A DNA stretch of 64,000 nt from Streptomyces sp. S.PB5 (GCF_030403745.1 NZ_JAQMWP010000001.1:62001-126000), one strand, 5' to 3'. Shown: positions 1-7,938, counted from the first letter of the stretch. Notes: generated by a model from the sequence alone, not told the origin. Numbers and translations are program-made.

Positions 1-559
1 CCGTCACCGTCACCGCCGCCGTGATCGCCGTCAGCAGGTTCAGCGCGCGCACCGGCAGGCCCGTGACCCGCGCGAACTCCTCGTCCTGGCTGACCGCGAA
101 GAGCTGCCGGCGCAGACCGATGGTGACCAGCACCACGAACGCCGCGAGCAGACAGATCGCGGTCACGTCCTCCTGAGACACCGTCGACAGCGACCCGAAC
201 AGGTACGAGGTCAGGTTCGCGTTGGAGCCCGTCGGCGCGAGGTTGATGAACATCACGCCGCCGGCCATGCCGCCGTAGAAGAGCATGGCGAGGGCGATGT
301 CGCCGCGGGTCTTGCCGTACCAGCGGATCAGCTCCATGAGGACCGCGCCGAGGATGGAGACGAAGGTCGCCATCCACACCGGGGACCAGGAGAGCAGGAA
401 GCCGAGGCCGACGCCGGTCATCGCGACGTGGCCGATGCCGTCGCCCATGAGGGCCTGGCGGCGCTGGACCAGGTAGATGCCGATCGCGGGGGCCGTGATG
501 CCGACGAGGACGGCGGCGAGCAGGGCCCGCTGCATGAAGGCGTAGTTCAGGAATTCCAT
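1..559 (-). CDS. znuB: Zinc ABC transporter permease ZnuB (3' end outside window)
   Basis: Membrane permease of a high-affinity Zn2+ importer of the ABC-3 family. About 186 N-terminal residues are visible and the C-terminus runs off the left edge. The sequence shows successive hydrophobic helices with the family loop RRQALMGDGIGHVAM near residues 30-45 and DIALAMLFYGG near residue 90. The ATG start (557-559) overlaps the TGA stop of the ATPase gene as TGATG, so the two are probably translationally coupled. It is the third gene of a znuA-znuC-znuB operon. Zinc rather than manganese is inferred from the Zur-type sites upstream and the His/acidic loop in the binding protein. A zur gene often follows such an operon, but that would lie outside this window. 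Confidence 0.93.
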   Translation of the reverse strand, partial: MEFLNYAFMQRALLAAVLVGITAPAIGIYLVQRRQALMGDGIGHVAMTGVGLGFLLSWSPVWMATFVSILGAVLMELIRWYGKTRGDIALAMLFYGGMAGGVMFINLAPTGSNANLTSYLFGSLSTVSQEDVTAICLLAAFVVLVTIGLRRQLFAVSQDEEFARVTGLPVRALNLLTAITAAVTVT

Positions 560-1347
560 CAGCTCAGCAGTCCCGTCCGGATCGGTTCGGCGTCGTGAGC
601 CGCGTGCGGGTGGACATGGTCGTGGCCGGGCAGCGCGTGCTGGCCGACGGCCTTCGGGGGCGGGCCGTCGTGCAGGACGCAGCCGTCGCGGAGCACGACC
701 GCCCGGTCGATCAGGGGCTCCAGCGGGCCGAGTTCATGGAGGACCAGCAGCACGGTCGTACCCTGCGCCACCTGCTCGCGCAGCGTCCGGGCCAGCACCT
801 CCTGGCTCGCCAGGTCGACGCCCGCCATCGGCTCGTCCATGATCAGCAGTTCGGGGGCGGAGGCCAGGGCGCGGGCTATGAGGACGCGCTGGTGCTGGCC
901 GCCGGAGAGGGCGTTGACGGAGTCCTTGGCGCGGTCCGCCATGCCGACCAGCTCCAGGGCGTGGTGTACGGCCTCGTGGTCGGCCTTGCGCAGCATGCCG
1001 AAGCGGGCCCGGGACAGGCGGCCCGAGGAGACGACCTCGGTGACGGTGGCGGGCACGCCGCCCGCGGCGGTCGTGCGCTGCGGGACGTATCCCACGCGCC
1101 GCCAGTCACGGAAGCGGCGGCGCGGGGTGCCGAACAGCTCGATCTCGCCGGCCGCGACGGGCACCTGGCCGATGACGCTGCGCACGGCCGTCGACTTGCC
1201 GGAGCCGTTGGCGCCGAGCAGCGCGACGACCTCACCGCGGTGCACGGTGAGGTCGATGCCACGGAGGACGGGCCGTGAGCCCAGGTCGGCGCGGACCCCG
1301 CGCATCGATATGACGGGCTCGCTCACGAGGGCCTCCACAGTGCTCAC
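559..1347 (-). CDS. znuC: Zinc ABC transporter ATP-binding protein ZnuC
   Basis: Cytoplasmic ATPase that powers the zinc importer. 262 residues from a GTG start that overlaps the znuA stop by four bases (GTGA). The Walker A motif GANGSGKST is at about residues 45-53, followed by the Q-loop YVPQR, the signature LSGGQHQR and Walker B LLIMDEP. The C-terminal 40 residues are unusually rich in histidine (for example GHDHVHPHAAHDAE). That could bind metal and sense or buffer zinc; this is inference. Later in-frame GTG and ATG codons exist, but the GTGA overlap favours the start given. The assignment rests on the full set of ABC motifs and on its position between the binding protein and permease genes. 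Confidence 0.95.
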   Translation of the reverse strand: MSTVEALVSEPVISMRGVRADLGSRPVLRGIDLTVHRGEVVALLGANGSGKSTAVRSVIGQVPVAAGEIELFGTPRRRFRDWRRVGYVPQRTTAAGGVPATVTEVVSSGRLSRARFGMLRKADHEAVHHALELVGMADRAKDSVNALSGGQHQRVLIARALASAPELLIMDEPMAGVDLASQEVLARTLREQVAQGTTVLLVLHELGPLEPLIDRAVVLRDGCVLHDGPPPKAVGQHALPGHDHVHPHAAHDAEPIRTGLLS

Positions 1348-2324
1348 TTGGCGCCTAGAGCCTTCTGCAGCGCCGCGAGGTTGGACTCCATGACCTGGAA
1401 GTAGTCGTCGCCCTTGGACTTGTCGGTGATGCCTTCGAGCGGGTCGAGGACGTCCGTCTTCAGTCCCGCGTCCGAGGCGAGGGTCTTCGCGGTCTTGTCG
1501 GACACCAGTGTCTCGTAGAACACGGTGGTCACACCGTCGGCCTTGGCCTCGGTCTGGAGCTCCTTGATGCGGGCCGGGCTGGGCTCGCTCTCCGGGTCGA
1601 GGCCGGAGATGGCCTCCTGGGTGAGGCCGTAGCGCTCGGCGAGGTAGCCGAAGGCGGCGTGGTTGGTGAAGAAGACCTTGGTGTCGGTGTTCTTCAGCCC
1701 GTCCTCGAACGACGTGTTGAGGCCGTCGAGCTTCTTCGTCAGCGCGGCGGCGTTCTTCCTGTAGTCGGCCGCGTGGTCCGGGTCGGCCTTCTCGAAGGCC
1801 TTGGCGACGCCCTCGGCGACCTCGCGGTACTTGACCGGGTCGAGCCAGATGTGGGGGTCGAGGGCGTGCTCCTCCTCCTCGGACTCCTCGGCGGCCGCTT
1901 CGCCCTCGTGCTCGTGCTCGGCGGAGCCGTGGTCCTCCAGCTTGGTCAGCGAGGCCGCGTCGATCTTGTTCTCGACCCCGGACTGGGAGACGGCCTCGTC
2001 GACGGCCGGCTGGAGCGACTTCAGATAGAGCACCGCGTCCGCCTCGCCCAGCTCGGCGGTCTGCTTGGTGCTGAGCTCCAGGTCGTGCGGCTCCTGACCG
2101 GGCTCGGTGAGGGTGGTGACGTTCACATGCTCCCCGCCGATCTGCTCGGCGAGGTACTGCATCGGGTAGAAGGACGCGACGACATCGAACTTGTCCGTGT
2201 TGCCGGCCGCGGCGCTGTCGGTCGAGCAGGCGGACAGGGTCCCGAGACCGAGAGCGGTGGCAGCGGCGATCGCGATCCGGGTCATCCGGGAGGCCCGGGG
2301 TATGTGGTGTCGTCGTACGTTCAT
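1344..2324 (-). CDS. znuA: Zinc-binding lipoprotein ZnuA
   Basis: Extracellular solute-binding lipoprotein of cluster A-I that captures Zn2+ for ZnuBC. From ATG at 2324 the protein has 326 residues. A basic N-terminus and hydrophobic stretch end in a lipobox LSAC with the acylated Cys at about residue 33. A loop rich in His and Glu (DHGSAEHEHEGE, then a run of Glu/Asp) sits before DPHIWLDP. It is the flexible metal-capturing loop typical of zinc rather than manganese members. Further conserved ligand regions are GQEPHDLELS and NHAAFGYLAERYGL. In-frame starts at 2333 (ATG) and 2342 (TTG) would add 3 or 6 residues but would place the start inside or above the first operator. Gene order znuA-znuC-znuB with overlaps supports one transcript. 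Confidence 0.93.
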   Translation of the reverse strand: MNVRRHHIPRASRMTRIAIAAATALGLGTLSACSTDSAAAGNTDKFDVVASFYPMQYLAEQIGGEHVNVTTLTEPGQEPHDLELSTKQTAELGEADAVLYLKSLQPAVDEAVSQSGVENKIDAASLTKLEDHGSAEHEHEGEAAAEESEEEEHALDPHIWLDPVKYREVAEGVAKAFEKADPDHAADYRKNAAALTKKLDGLNTSFEDGLKNTDTKVFFTNHAAFGYLAERYGLTQEAISGLDPESEPSPARIKELQTEAKADGVTTVFYETLVSDKTAKTLASDAGLKTDVLDPLEGITDKSKGDDYFQVMESNLAALQKALGAK

Positions 2325-2360
2325 GACACTCATTTTCAACAAATATGGAAACCGTTGTCA
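2324..2360 (-). promoter_or_regulatory. Two candidate Zur boxes upstream of znuA
   Basis: Two 15-base imperfect palindromes lie end to end. On the minus strand, 2338-2324 reads TGAAAATGAGTGTCA, and on the plus strand 2346-2360 reads TGGAAACCGTTGTCA. Both resemble the actinobacterial Zur consensus TGAAAATGATTTTCA as I recall it. The first touches the znuA start codon, so a bound repressor would block transcription directly. They lie in the divergent znuA/glyS spacer, but glyS begins over 110 bases away. Confidence 0.72.
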
Positions 2361-2478
2361 ACAAACCGTGGTAGAAGGCCCGCGGGAGGTCCGCAGACCG
2401 AACCGATTTGATTGAGGGGCAGGCCCCGCCGGTAACCTGAAGCATTCGCTCGCCCACCGTCGTAATGAAGAGAGCACC

Positions 2479-3861
2479 GTGGCCGCCGACAAGATCGACA
2501 CCATCGTCAGCCTGAGCAAGCGCCGTGGCTTCGTTTTCCCCTGTAGCGAGATCTACGGCGGCCAGAAGGCCGCCTGGGACTACGGACCGCTGGGTGTCGA
2601 GCTCAAGGAGAACCTCAAGCGCCAGTGGTGGCGCTACATGGTGACGTCGCGCGAGGACGTGGTCGGTCTCGACTCGTCCGTCATCCTGGCCCCCGAGGTC
2701 TGGGTGGCCTCCGGTCACGTCGCCACCTTCTCGGACCCGCTGACCGAGTGCACCTCCTGCCACAAGCGCTACCGCGCCGACCACCTGGAGGAGGCGTACG
2801 AGGAGAAGAAGGGCCGCCTCCCCGAGAACGGCCTCGCCGACATCAACTGCCCCAACTGCGGCACCAAGGGCCAGTTCACCGAGCCCAAGCAGTTCTCGGG
2901 TCTGCTCTCCACGCACCTCGGCCCCACCCAGGACTCCGGCTCCGTCGCCTACCTGCGCCCCGAGACCGCCCAGGGCATCTTCACCAACTTCGCCCTGGTG
3001 CAGACCGCTTCGCGCAAGAAGCCGCCGTTCGGCATCGCGCAGATGGGCAAGTCCTTCCGCAACGAGATCACGCCCGGCAACTTCATCTTCCGCACCCGCG
3101 AGTTCGAGCAGATGGAGATGGAGTTCTTCGTCAAGCCGGGCGAGGACGAGAAGTGGCAGGAGTACTGGATGCAGGAGCGGTGGAACTGGTACACCGGCCT
3201 GGGTATGCGTGAAGAGAACATGCGCTGGTACGAGCACCCGCAGGAGAAGCTCTCCCACTACTCCAAGCGCACCGCCGACATCGAGTACCGCTTCCAGTTC
3301 GGCGGCAGCGAGTGGGGCGAGCTGGAGGGTGTCGCCAACCGCACCGACTACGACCTCAGCGCGCACTCCAAGGCCTCCGGCCAGGACCTCCAGTACTTCG
3401 ACCAGGAGGCCGGCGAGCGCTACACCCCGTACGTCATCGAGCCCGCCGCCGGTGTCGGCCGCTCCCTGCTGGCGTTCCTGCTCGACGCCTACACCGAGGA
3501 CGAGGCGCCCAACGCCAAGGGCAAGATGGAGAAGCGCACGGTGCTCCGCCTGGACCACCGTCTCGCCCCGGTGAAGGTCGCGGTGCTCCCGCTCTCCCGC
3601 AACGCCGACCTCTCCCCGAAGGCCAAGGGCCTCGCCCAGGCGCTGCGCCAGCACTGGAACATCGAGTTCGACGACGCGGGCGCCATCGGCCGCCGCTACC
3701 GCCGCCAGGACGAGATCGGTACGCCGTTCTGCGTCACGGTCGACTTCGACACGCTGGAGGACAACGCGGTCACCGTCCGCGAGCGTGACTCGATGAAGCA
3801 GGAGCGCGTCTCCCTCGACCAGATCGAGGGCTACCTCGCCAGCCGCCTGATCGGCGCCTGA
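2479..3861 (+). CDS. glyS: Glycyl-tRNA synthetase (alpha2 type)
   Basis: Class II aminoacyl-tRNA synthetase that charges tRNA-Gly in the cytoplasm. 460 residues, the usual length of the dimeric single-chain type. The GTG start follows a GAAGAGAG ribosome site. A zinc-ribbon-like insertion carries CTSCHKRY and CPNCGTKG at about residues 92-137. Class II motif 2 is visible as [19 protein letters not shown] near residue 193 and motif 3 as [14 protein letters not shown] near residue 322. The anticodon-binding domain begins around [14 protein letters not shown]. It is monocistronic, divergent from znuA, and closed by a strong hairpin. No T-box leader is visible. Housekeeping gene with typical codon use. 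Confidence 0.98.
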   Translation: MAADKIDTIVSLSKRRGFVFPCSEIYGGQKAAWDYGPLGVELKENLKRQWWRYMVTSREDVVGLDSSVILAPEVWVASGHVATFSDPLTECTSCHKRYRADHLEEAYEEKKGRLPENGLADINCPNCGTKGQFTEPKQFSGLLSTHLGPTQDSGSVAYLRPETAQGIFTNFALVQTASRKKPPFGIAQMGKSFRNEITPGNFIFRTREFEQMEMEFFVKPGEDEKWQEYWMQERWNWYTGLGMREENMRWYEHPQEKLSHYSKRTADIEYRFQFGGSEWGELEGVANRTDYDLSAHSKASGQDLQYFDQEAGERYTPYVIEPAAGVGRSLLAFLLDAYTEDEAPNAKGKMEKRTVLRLDHRLAPVKVAVLPLSRNADLSPKAKGLAQALRQHWNIEFDDAGAIGRRYRRQDEIGTPFCVTVDFDTLEDNAVTVRERDSMKQERVSLDQIEGYLASRLIGA

Positions 3862-3900
3862 GCCCGCCGGGGCGACCCGCTCCGGAACCCAGGCTCAAAG

Positions 3901-3945
3901 ACCCCGGTTTCGTTACGGACGTAACAGACGTAACGGAACCGGGGT
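3901..3945 (+). terminator. Rho-independent-type hairpin after glyS
   Basis: A 17-base stem runs from 3901-3917 (ACCCCGGTTTCGTTACG) to 3929-3945 with one G-T pair and an 11-12 base loop. It begins about 40 bases after the glyS stop and is followed by TTTCG, without a long U tract, as is common in Streptomyces. Confidence 0.85.
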
Positions 3946-4030
3946 TTCGCCCATCCAGGACGCAAACGGCTCCGAAGGGGAGGACATGCGCGGCCCACAG
4001 GGGGCCACGCGGTCTCTCACGGGGGCATCC

Positions 4031-4942
4031 ATGCGCAAGCAAGCAGTCATCGGTGCGGCCACACTGGCCCTGGCCATCGGCGCGGTCGGCTATGTGGCGG
4101 CGGACGACCGGGACGGCTCGGCGTCCGGCATCTCCGCCCAGTCCGGCACCTCGGCCGGGCTCCCCGGCGCCGCGAACGGCAGCCTCAAGGCGATCGGCCT
4201 CACCGACGGACAGCGTCTCGTCAGCTTCCGCGTCGACCGGCCCGACCGCCCCCTCCCGCTCGGCAAGGTGCGGGGCCTCACCGGCGACAGCAGTCTGATC
4301 GGCATCGACTACCGCGTCCAGAACGGCAAGTTGTACGGCGTCGGCGACAAGGGCGGCATCTACACGATCCGCGAGATCGGCGCCAAGGCCACCAAGGTCT
4401 CCCAGCTCACCGTCGCCCTCCAGGGCAAGAACTTCGGCGTCGACTTCAACCCGGCCGCCAACCGGCTCCGGGTCATCAGCGACACCGGCCAGAACCTCCG
4501 CCACAACATCGACGACCCGGCCGGCGCCCCCGCCGCGGGCACGACCGCGACCGACGGCACCCTGACCAACCCGCCGGTCCCGCCCGCGACGACCGGTGCG
4601 ACGGCGACGGGCGTCACGGGGGCGGCGTACACGAACAACGACCTCGACGCCGCCACCGCGACCACCCTGTTCGACCTCGACACCGCGCAGGACCGGGTCT
4701 CGGTGCAGTCCCCGGCCAACGCGGGGAACCTCGCGCCGACCGGGCAGCTGGGGGCCGACGTGCCGGGCAACTCCGGGTTCGACATCTACAGTTCGCCGAA
4801 CACCGGGACCAACTCCGCCTACGCGGTGACCGGTTCGCGGGCCTTCCGGGTCGATCTGCTGAGCGGCCGGGCCACCGCCACCGGGTCCTTCCCGAACGGG
4901 TGGCAGGTGGTCGACCTGGCGATCCCGCTGAAGCAGGGCTGA
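4031..4942 (+). CDS. Secreted DUF4394-type beta-propeller-like protein
   Basis: Exported protein of unknown function, 303 residues from ATG at 4031, which follows a GGGGG ribosome site five bases upstream. The N-terminus MRKQAVIGAATLALAIGAVGY is a signal peptide. The rest matches my memory of DUF4394: repeated short blocks such as AIGLTDGQRLVSFRVDRP, GIDYRVQNGKLYGVGDKGG and FGVDFNPAANRLRVISDTGQ, then VDLAIPLKQG at the end. These blocks suggest a beta-rich, possibly propeller fold facing the cell exterior. An upstream ATG at 3986 with AGGGGAGGA in front would add 15 residues before the signal peptide and cannot be excluded. It stands alone behind the glyS terminator. Confidence 0.82.
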   Translation: MRKQAVIGAATLALAIGAVGYVAADDRDGSASGISAQSGTSAGLPGAANGSLKAIGLTDGQRLVSFRVDRPDRPLPLGKVRGLTGDSSLIGIDYRVQNGKLYGVGDKGGIYTIREIGAKATKVSQLTVALQGKNFGVDFNPAANRLRVISDTGQNLRHNIDDPAGAPAAGTTATDGTLTNPPVPPATTGATATGVTGAAYTNNDLDAATATTLFDLDTAQDRVSVQSPANAGNLAPTGQLGADVPGNSGFDIYSSPNTGTNSAYAVTGSRAFRVDLLSGRATATGSFPNGWQVVDLAIPLKQG

Positions 4943-4983
4943 GCGCAGGGCTGAGGGTCGGGCTGAGGATCGGGCTGAGCGCA
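4936..4983. repeat. Four tandem 12-base repeats across a stop codon
   Basis: Four head-to-tail copies of GGGCTGAGNNNN begin inside the last codons of the DUF4394 gene. The variable ends are CGCA, GGTC, GATC and CGCA. The first copy contains the stop codon TGA at 4940-4942. Because 12 is a multiple of three, each copy keeps a stop in the same frame. Confidence 0.85.
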
Positions 4984-5081
4984 GGACCGCGCGCGGGGGC
5001 GAGTGCGGGGGCCGAGTGGTCCTCGTAGCGGCTGCTCGATTGGTCCTGTGACCGGGGCGGCGGCCGCGGCAGGGTGACGGC

Positions 5082-5693
5082 ATGAGTCTCGCGTTTCTGC
5101 TGACCACCCTGGTCGTGGTCGCCACTCCCGGTACCGGTGTCGTCTACACCCTCGCGGCGGGGCTGTCGCGGGGGCGGCGGGCGAGTGTCGTCGCGGCCTT
5201 CGGCTGCACCCTCGGGATCGTGCCGCACATGGTGGCGGCGATCACCGGGGTGGCGGCGCTGCTGCACACGAGCGCGACGGCGTTCCAGGTGCTGAAGTAC
5301 GCCGGCGTCGCCTATCTGCTGTGGATGGCGTGGGCGACGATCCGGGACCGGGAGGCCGTCGCGGTCGAGGGGAACGCCGCTCCGGTCTCCGCGGGGCGGG
5401 TCGTCGTCCGGGCGGTGCTGATCAATGTCCTCAACCCGAAGCTGACGATCTTCTTCTTCGCGTTCCTGCCGCAGTTCGTGCCGGCGGAGGAGCCGGGCGC
5501 GCTGGTCCGGATGCTCGTGCTGAGCGGGGTGTTCATGCTGGCCACCTTTGTGGTGTTCGCCGCGTACGGGGTGCTCGCGGCGTCGGTCCGCCGTCATGTG
5601 ATCGGGCGGCCGAAGGTGATGGCCTGGCTCCGGCGGAGTTTCGCGGGGTCGTTCGTCCTGCTCGGGGTGAAGCTCGCGACCACGAACGGGTGA
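5082..5693 (+). CDS. LysE/RhtB-family amino-acid exporter
   Basis: Inner-membrane exporter of the LysE superfamily, which expels amino acids or small metabolites. 203 residues, the normal family size, with about six hydrophobic helices. Family features visible are the N-terminal ATPGTGVVYTLAAGLSRGRR (the PGP-like turn then a glycine-rich segment), YAGVAYLLWMAW near residue 80, and LINVLNPKLTIFFFAFLPQF near residue 115. The substrate cannot be told from sequence. It sits upstream of an aldo/keto reductase gene on the same strand, but the 62-base spacer contains an operator-like palindrome, so the reductase probably has its own promoter. Confidence 0.93.
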   Translation: MSLAFLLTTLVVVATPGTGVVYTLAAGLSRGRRASVVAAFGCTLGIVPHMVAAITGVAALLHTSATAFQVLKYAGVAYLLWMAWATIRDREAVAVEGNAAPVSAGRVVVRAVLINVLNPKLTIFFFAFLPQFVPAEEPGALVRMLVLSGVFMLATFVVFAAYGVLAASVRRHVIGRPKVMAWLRRSFAGSFVLLGVKLATTNG

Positions 5694-5706
5694 CCGTCAT
5701 GGATGA

Positions 5707-5736
5707 CAGCTGACAGATATTGAAATCTGTCAGCTG
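5707..5736. promoter_or_regulatory. Perfect 12+12 base palindrome, likely operator
   Basis: The arms CAGCTGACAGAT (5707-5718) and ATCTGTCAGCTG (5725-5736) are exactly complementary around the spacer ATTGAA. It lies 20 bases before the aldo/keto reductase start. The size and symmetry fit a dimeric TetR- or MarR-type repressor. The TetR gene two positions downstream is the obvious candidate. It could instead be a terminator for the lysE-type gene, but there is no T-rich tail. Confidence 0.7.
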
Positions 5737-5755
5737 TTATGTCAAGGTGAAAGGC

Positions 5756-6769
5756 ATGACGACACAGACACCTCGCTCCCTCGGAACCACCGGCCCCCGC
5801 GTCTTCCCCCTCGGTCTCGGCTGCATGGGGATGTCCGGGGCGTACGGCGAGTCGGACCGCGCCGAGTCCGTCGCCACCATCCACGCCGCCCTGGAGGCCG
5901 GCGTGACCCTGCTGGACACGGGCGACTTCTACGGCATGGGTCACAACGAACTGCTGATCCAGGAGGCCCTGCGCACCGCCCCGCCGGCCCTCCGGGAGAA
6001 CGCGCTGACCAGCGTGAAGTTCGGCGCCCTGCGCGGCCCGGACGGCGATTGGTTCGGCTTCGACGGCCGCCCGGCCGCCGTGAAGAACTTCGCCGCGTAC
6101 TCGTTGCAGCGCCTGGGCGTCGACCACATCGACGTCTTCCGCCCCGCCCGCCTCGACCCGCATGTGCCGATCGAGGAGACCGTCGGCGCGATGGCGGAGC
6201 TCGTCGAGAAGGGCTACGTCCGGCACATCGGGCTCAGCGAGGTCGGCGCGGAGACCATCCGCCGGGCCGCCGCCACCGCCCCCATCGCCGACCTCCAGAT
6301 CGAGTACGCACTCATCTCCCGCGGCCCCGAGCAGGAGATCCTGCCCACCCTGCGCGAACTGGGCATCGCCGTCACCGCGTACGGGGTGCTCTCCCGCGGA
6401 CTGATATCCGGCCATGTCACGCCCGGCCGGGACTACCCGGCGAACGACTTCCGCGCCCACTCACCCCGCTTCCAGGGCGACAACCTCCAGCACAACCTCA
6501 CGCTGGTCGAGTCCCTGCGCAAGATCGCCGAGCAGAAGGGCGGCTCCGTCGCGCAGATCGCCATCGCCTGGGTGCTGTCGCGCGGTGAGGACATCGTGCC
6601 GCTGATCGGCGCCCGCACCCGCGAGCGTCTCGGCGAGGCCCTGGGCGCGCTCGACGTGACGCTGGACGCGGCCGACCTCGACGCCATCGAGGCCGCCGTA
6701 CCGGCGGACGCGGCGGCCGGGGAGCGCTACGCCCCCGCACAGATGGCCATGCTCGACAGCGAACGCTGA
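5756..6769 (+). CDS. Aldo/keto reductase with altered catalytic tetrad
   Basis: NADPH-dependent oxidoreductase of the AKR superfamily, predicted (beta/alpha)8 barrel, 337 residues. ATG at 5756 follows AAGGTGAAAGG; a TTG at 5720 lies inside the palindrome and is unlikely. Tetrad Asp and Tyr are in LLDTGDFYGMGHNE at about residues 51-64, and Lys is in LTSVKFG near residue 88. The segment that normally holds the catalytic His reads VFRPARLDPHVPIEE, so Ala stands where most members have His. The cofactor-binding end PLIGARTRERLGEALGAL is typical. The reaction is unknown. The TetR gene 25 bases downstream is likely co-transcribed. Confidence 0.93.
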   Translation: MTTQTPRSLGTTGPRVFPLGLGCMGMSGAYGESDRAESVATIHAALEAGVTLLDTGDFYGMGHNELLIQEALRTAPPALRENALTSVKFGALRGPDGDWFGFDGRPAAVKNFAAYSLQRLGVDHIDVFRPARLDPHVPIEETVGAMAELVEKGYVRHIGLSEVGAETIRRAAATAPIADLQIEYALISRGPEQEILPTLRELGIAVTAYGVLSRGLISGHVTPGRDYPANDFRAHSPRFQGDNLQHNLTLVESLRKIAEQKGGSVAQIAIAWVLSRGEDIVPLIGARTRERLGEALGALDVTLDAADLDAIEAAVPADAAAGERYAPAQMAMLDSER

Positions 6770-6794
6770 TCGCCGTGCCAGGTACCGTCTAGGC

Positions 6795-7382
6795 ATGCCT
6801 GCCACCAGCGAGACCCTGACCGCCGAGCGCATCCTCGAGGCCACCGAGGAGGTGCTGCGTCGCTACGGCCCGGCGAAGGCCACCGTGGTGGACGTGGCCC
6901 GCGCGCTCGGCGTCAGCCATGGCAGCGTCTACCGGCACTTCCGCACCAAGGCGGTGCTCCGGGAGGCGGTGACCAAGCGGTGGCTGGACCGGACCACCGA
7001 GGAGCTGGCGGAGATCGCCGCGGCGGCCGACCGTGACCCGGAGGCCCGGCTGCGCGACTGGCTCACGGCCCTCTTCGAGGCCAAGCGCCGCAAGGCGGGC
7101 GAGGATCCGGAGCTCTTCGCCACGTACTCGGTCCTGGCCGCCGAGTCCGGCGAAACGGTCCAATGGCACCTCGCCGACCTGACCGGCCAGCTGACCGACA
7201 TCCTCCGCGCGGGCGCCGACGCGGGCACCTTCACCGCCGAGGCGCCGCTCACGGCCAACGCCGTCTTCCAGGCGACGGCCCACTTCCACGACCCCGGCTA
7301 CGCCCACGAGTGGAACCTCCCCGGCGCACAGACCGACTTGGAGGCGGTGGTGGAGCTTCTGGTGCGGGGGCTGCGGGCCTGA
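6795..7382 (+). CDS. TetR/AcrR-family repressor
   Basis: Ligand-responsive DNA-binding repressor of 195 residues. The helix-turn-helix is clear at the N-terminus: AERILEATEEVLRRYGPAKATVVDVARALGV followed by the recognition helix SHGSVYRHFRTK at about residues 41-52. The remainder is an alpha-helical ligand and dimer domain without recognisable specificity. It follows the aldo/keto reductase by 25 bases, so the pair probably forms an autoregulated unit. The palindrome at 5707-5736 is the best candidate operator. The inducer is unknown. Confidence 0.94.
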   Translation: MPATSETLTAERILEATEEVLRRYGPAKATVVDVARALGVSHGSVYRHFRTKAVLREAVTKRWLDRTTEELAEIAAAADRDPEARLRDWLTALFEAKRRKAGEDPELFATYSVLAAESGETVQWHLADLTGQLTDILRAGADAGTFTAEAPLTANAVFQATAHFHDPGYAHEWNLPGAQTDLEAVVELLVRGLRA

Positions 7383-7412
7383 GCCGTCAGGCTGGGCCGT
7401 TGAGCCGGACCG

Positions 7413-7718
7413 TCAGGTCATCGGGTGCACGATCAGCCGGGACTGCTTGCCGGCGAAGGCCCTGCGCAACTCCCTCGCCTCGATGTTGTTCTGGGCGAAG
7501 ATGCCGCGCTTGTCGACGTGGAAGACGATGAGGTCGTAGGAGTCGATCGTCTCCACGATCCCACCGTTCTGGAGGGTGTCCGCCAACGCGTAGGTGTTGC
7601 GGACGAACCAGTCGGGCAGGCCGCAGGGTTCGGTGATGGCGTCGAAGAAGTCGTCCAGGGTGTCGATCGGGCGGCCCCGCAGATCGACGACCAGTTCCCT
7701 GAGCTCCCTCTTCGGCAT
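7413..7718 (-). CDS. Barstar-family ribonuclease inhibitor-like protein
   Basis: Small cytoplasmic protein of 101 residues from ATG at 7718. Its pattern matches barstar: an acidic, hydrophobic core with RGRPIDTLDDFFDAITEPCGLPDWFVRNTYALADTL in two parts at about residues 15-50, then a beta strand YDLIVFHVD. Barstar proteins neutralise barnase-type RNases by masking the active site with acidic residues. No barnase-like RNase gene is adjacent, so it may guard against an RNase encoded elsewhere or act as an orphan immunity protein. The reading frame stays open upstream to 7880, but the extension is Arg/Ser-rich shadow sequence. The next minus-strand gene ends about 10 bases upstream. Confidence 0.85.
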   Translation of the reverse strand: MPKRELRELVVDLRGRPIDTLDDFFDAITEPCGLPDWFVRNTYALADTLQNGGIVETIDSYDLIVFHVDKRGIFAQNNIEARELRRAFAGKQSRLIVHPMT

Positions 7719-7728
7719 GGACGGCAGG

Positions 7729-7938
7729 TTAGCCCTCCCTGGGGTCCACCGTCGCCTGGTGCTCCTCCGCCAGATGCTCCTCCGCCTTGAGCCACGGCAG
7801 GAACTGCGCGGGCTTGCGCCAGCCGCAGGTCTCGCATCTGATCGTGCGCTGCGGGCCCTTGCGCTGCACTTGGACGACATGCTCGCGCCCGTGCTGGTCC
7901 CAGCGGCTCACCTTGCTCGTGCCGGTCTGCTGCACCAT
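7729..7938 (-). CDS. Small zinc-finger-like hypothetical protein
   Basis: 69-residue protein of unknown function. Residues about 33-60 contain IRCETCGW then AEEHLAEEH, giving two Cys and two His spaced like a small zinc-binding site. The N-terminal half has many basic and polar residues (GREHVVQVQRKGPQ), compatible with nucleic-acid contact. The gene is 10 bases upstream of the barstar-like gene on the same strand and could share its transcript. The coding frame avoids the low-complexity composition of shadow ORFs nearby. No named family is recognised. Confidence 0.6.
   Translation of the reverse strand: MVQQTGTSKVSRWDQHGREHVVQVQRKGPQRTIRCETCGWRKPAQFLPWLKAEEHLAEEHQATVDPREG

Noticed and set aside
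2415..2478. T-box or other riboswitch before glyS
   Set aside because: The leader is too short, and no specifier stem or T-box sequence is seen.
559..3654. 1031-residue minus-strand open frame across znuC, znuA and glyS
   Set aside because: Only its last 262 codons form a real protein (ZnuC). The rest is antisense to glyS and out of frame with znuA, with Ala/Gly/Arg-rich shadow composition typical of high-GC DNA.
3986..4030. Upstream ATG at 3986 as the DUF4394 start
   Set aside because: It has a good ribosome site but would put 15 polar residues ahead of a normal signal peptide. Kept as an alternative only.
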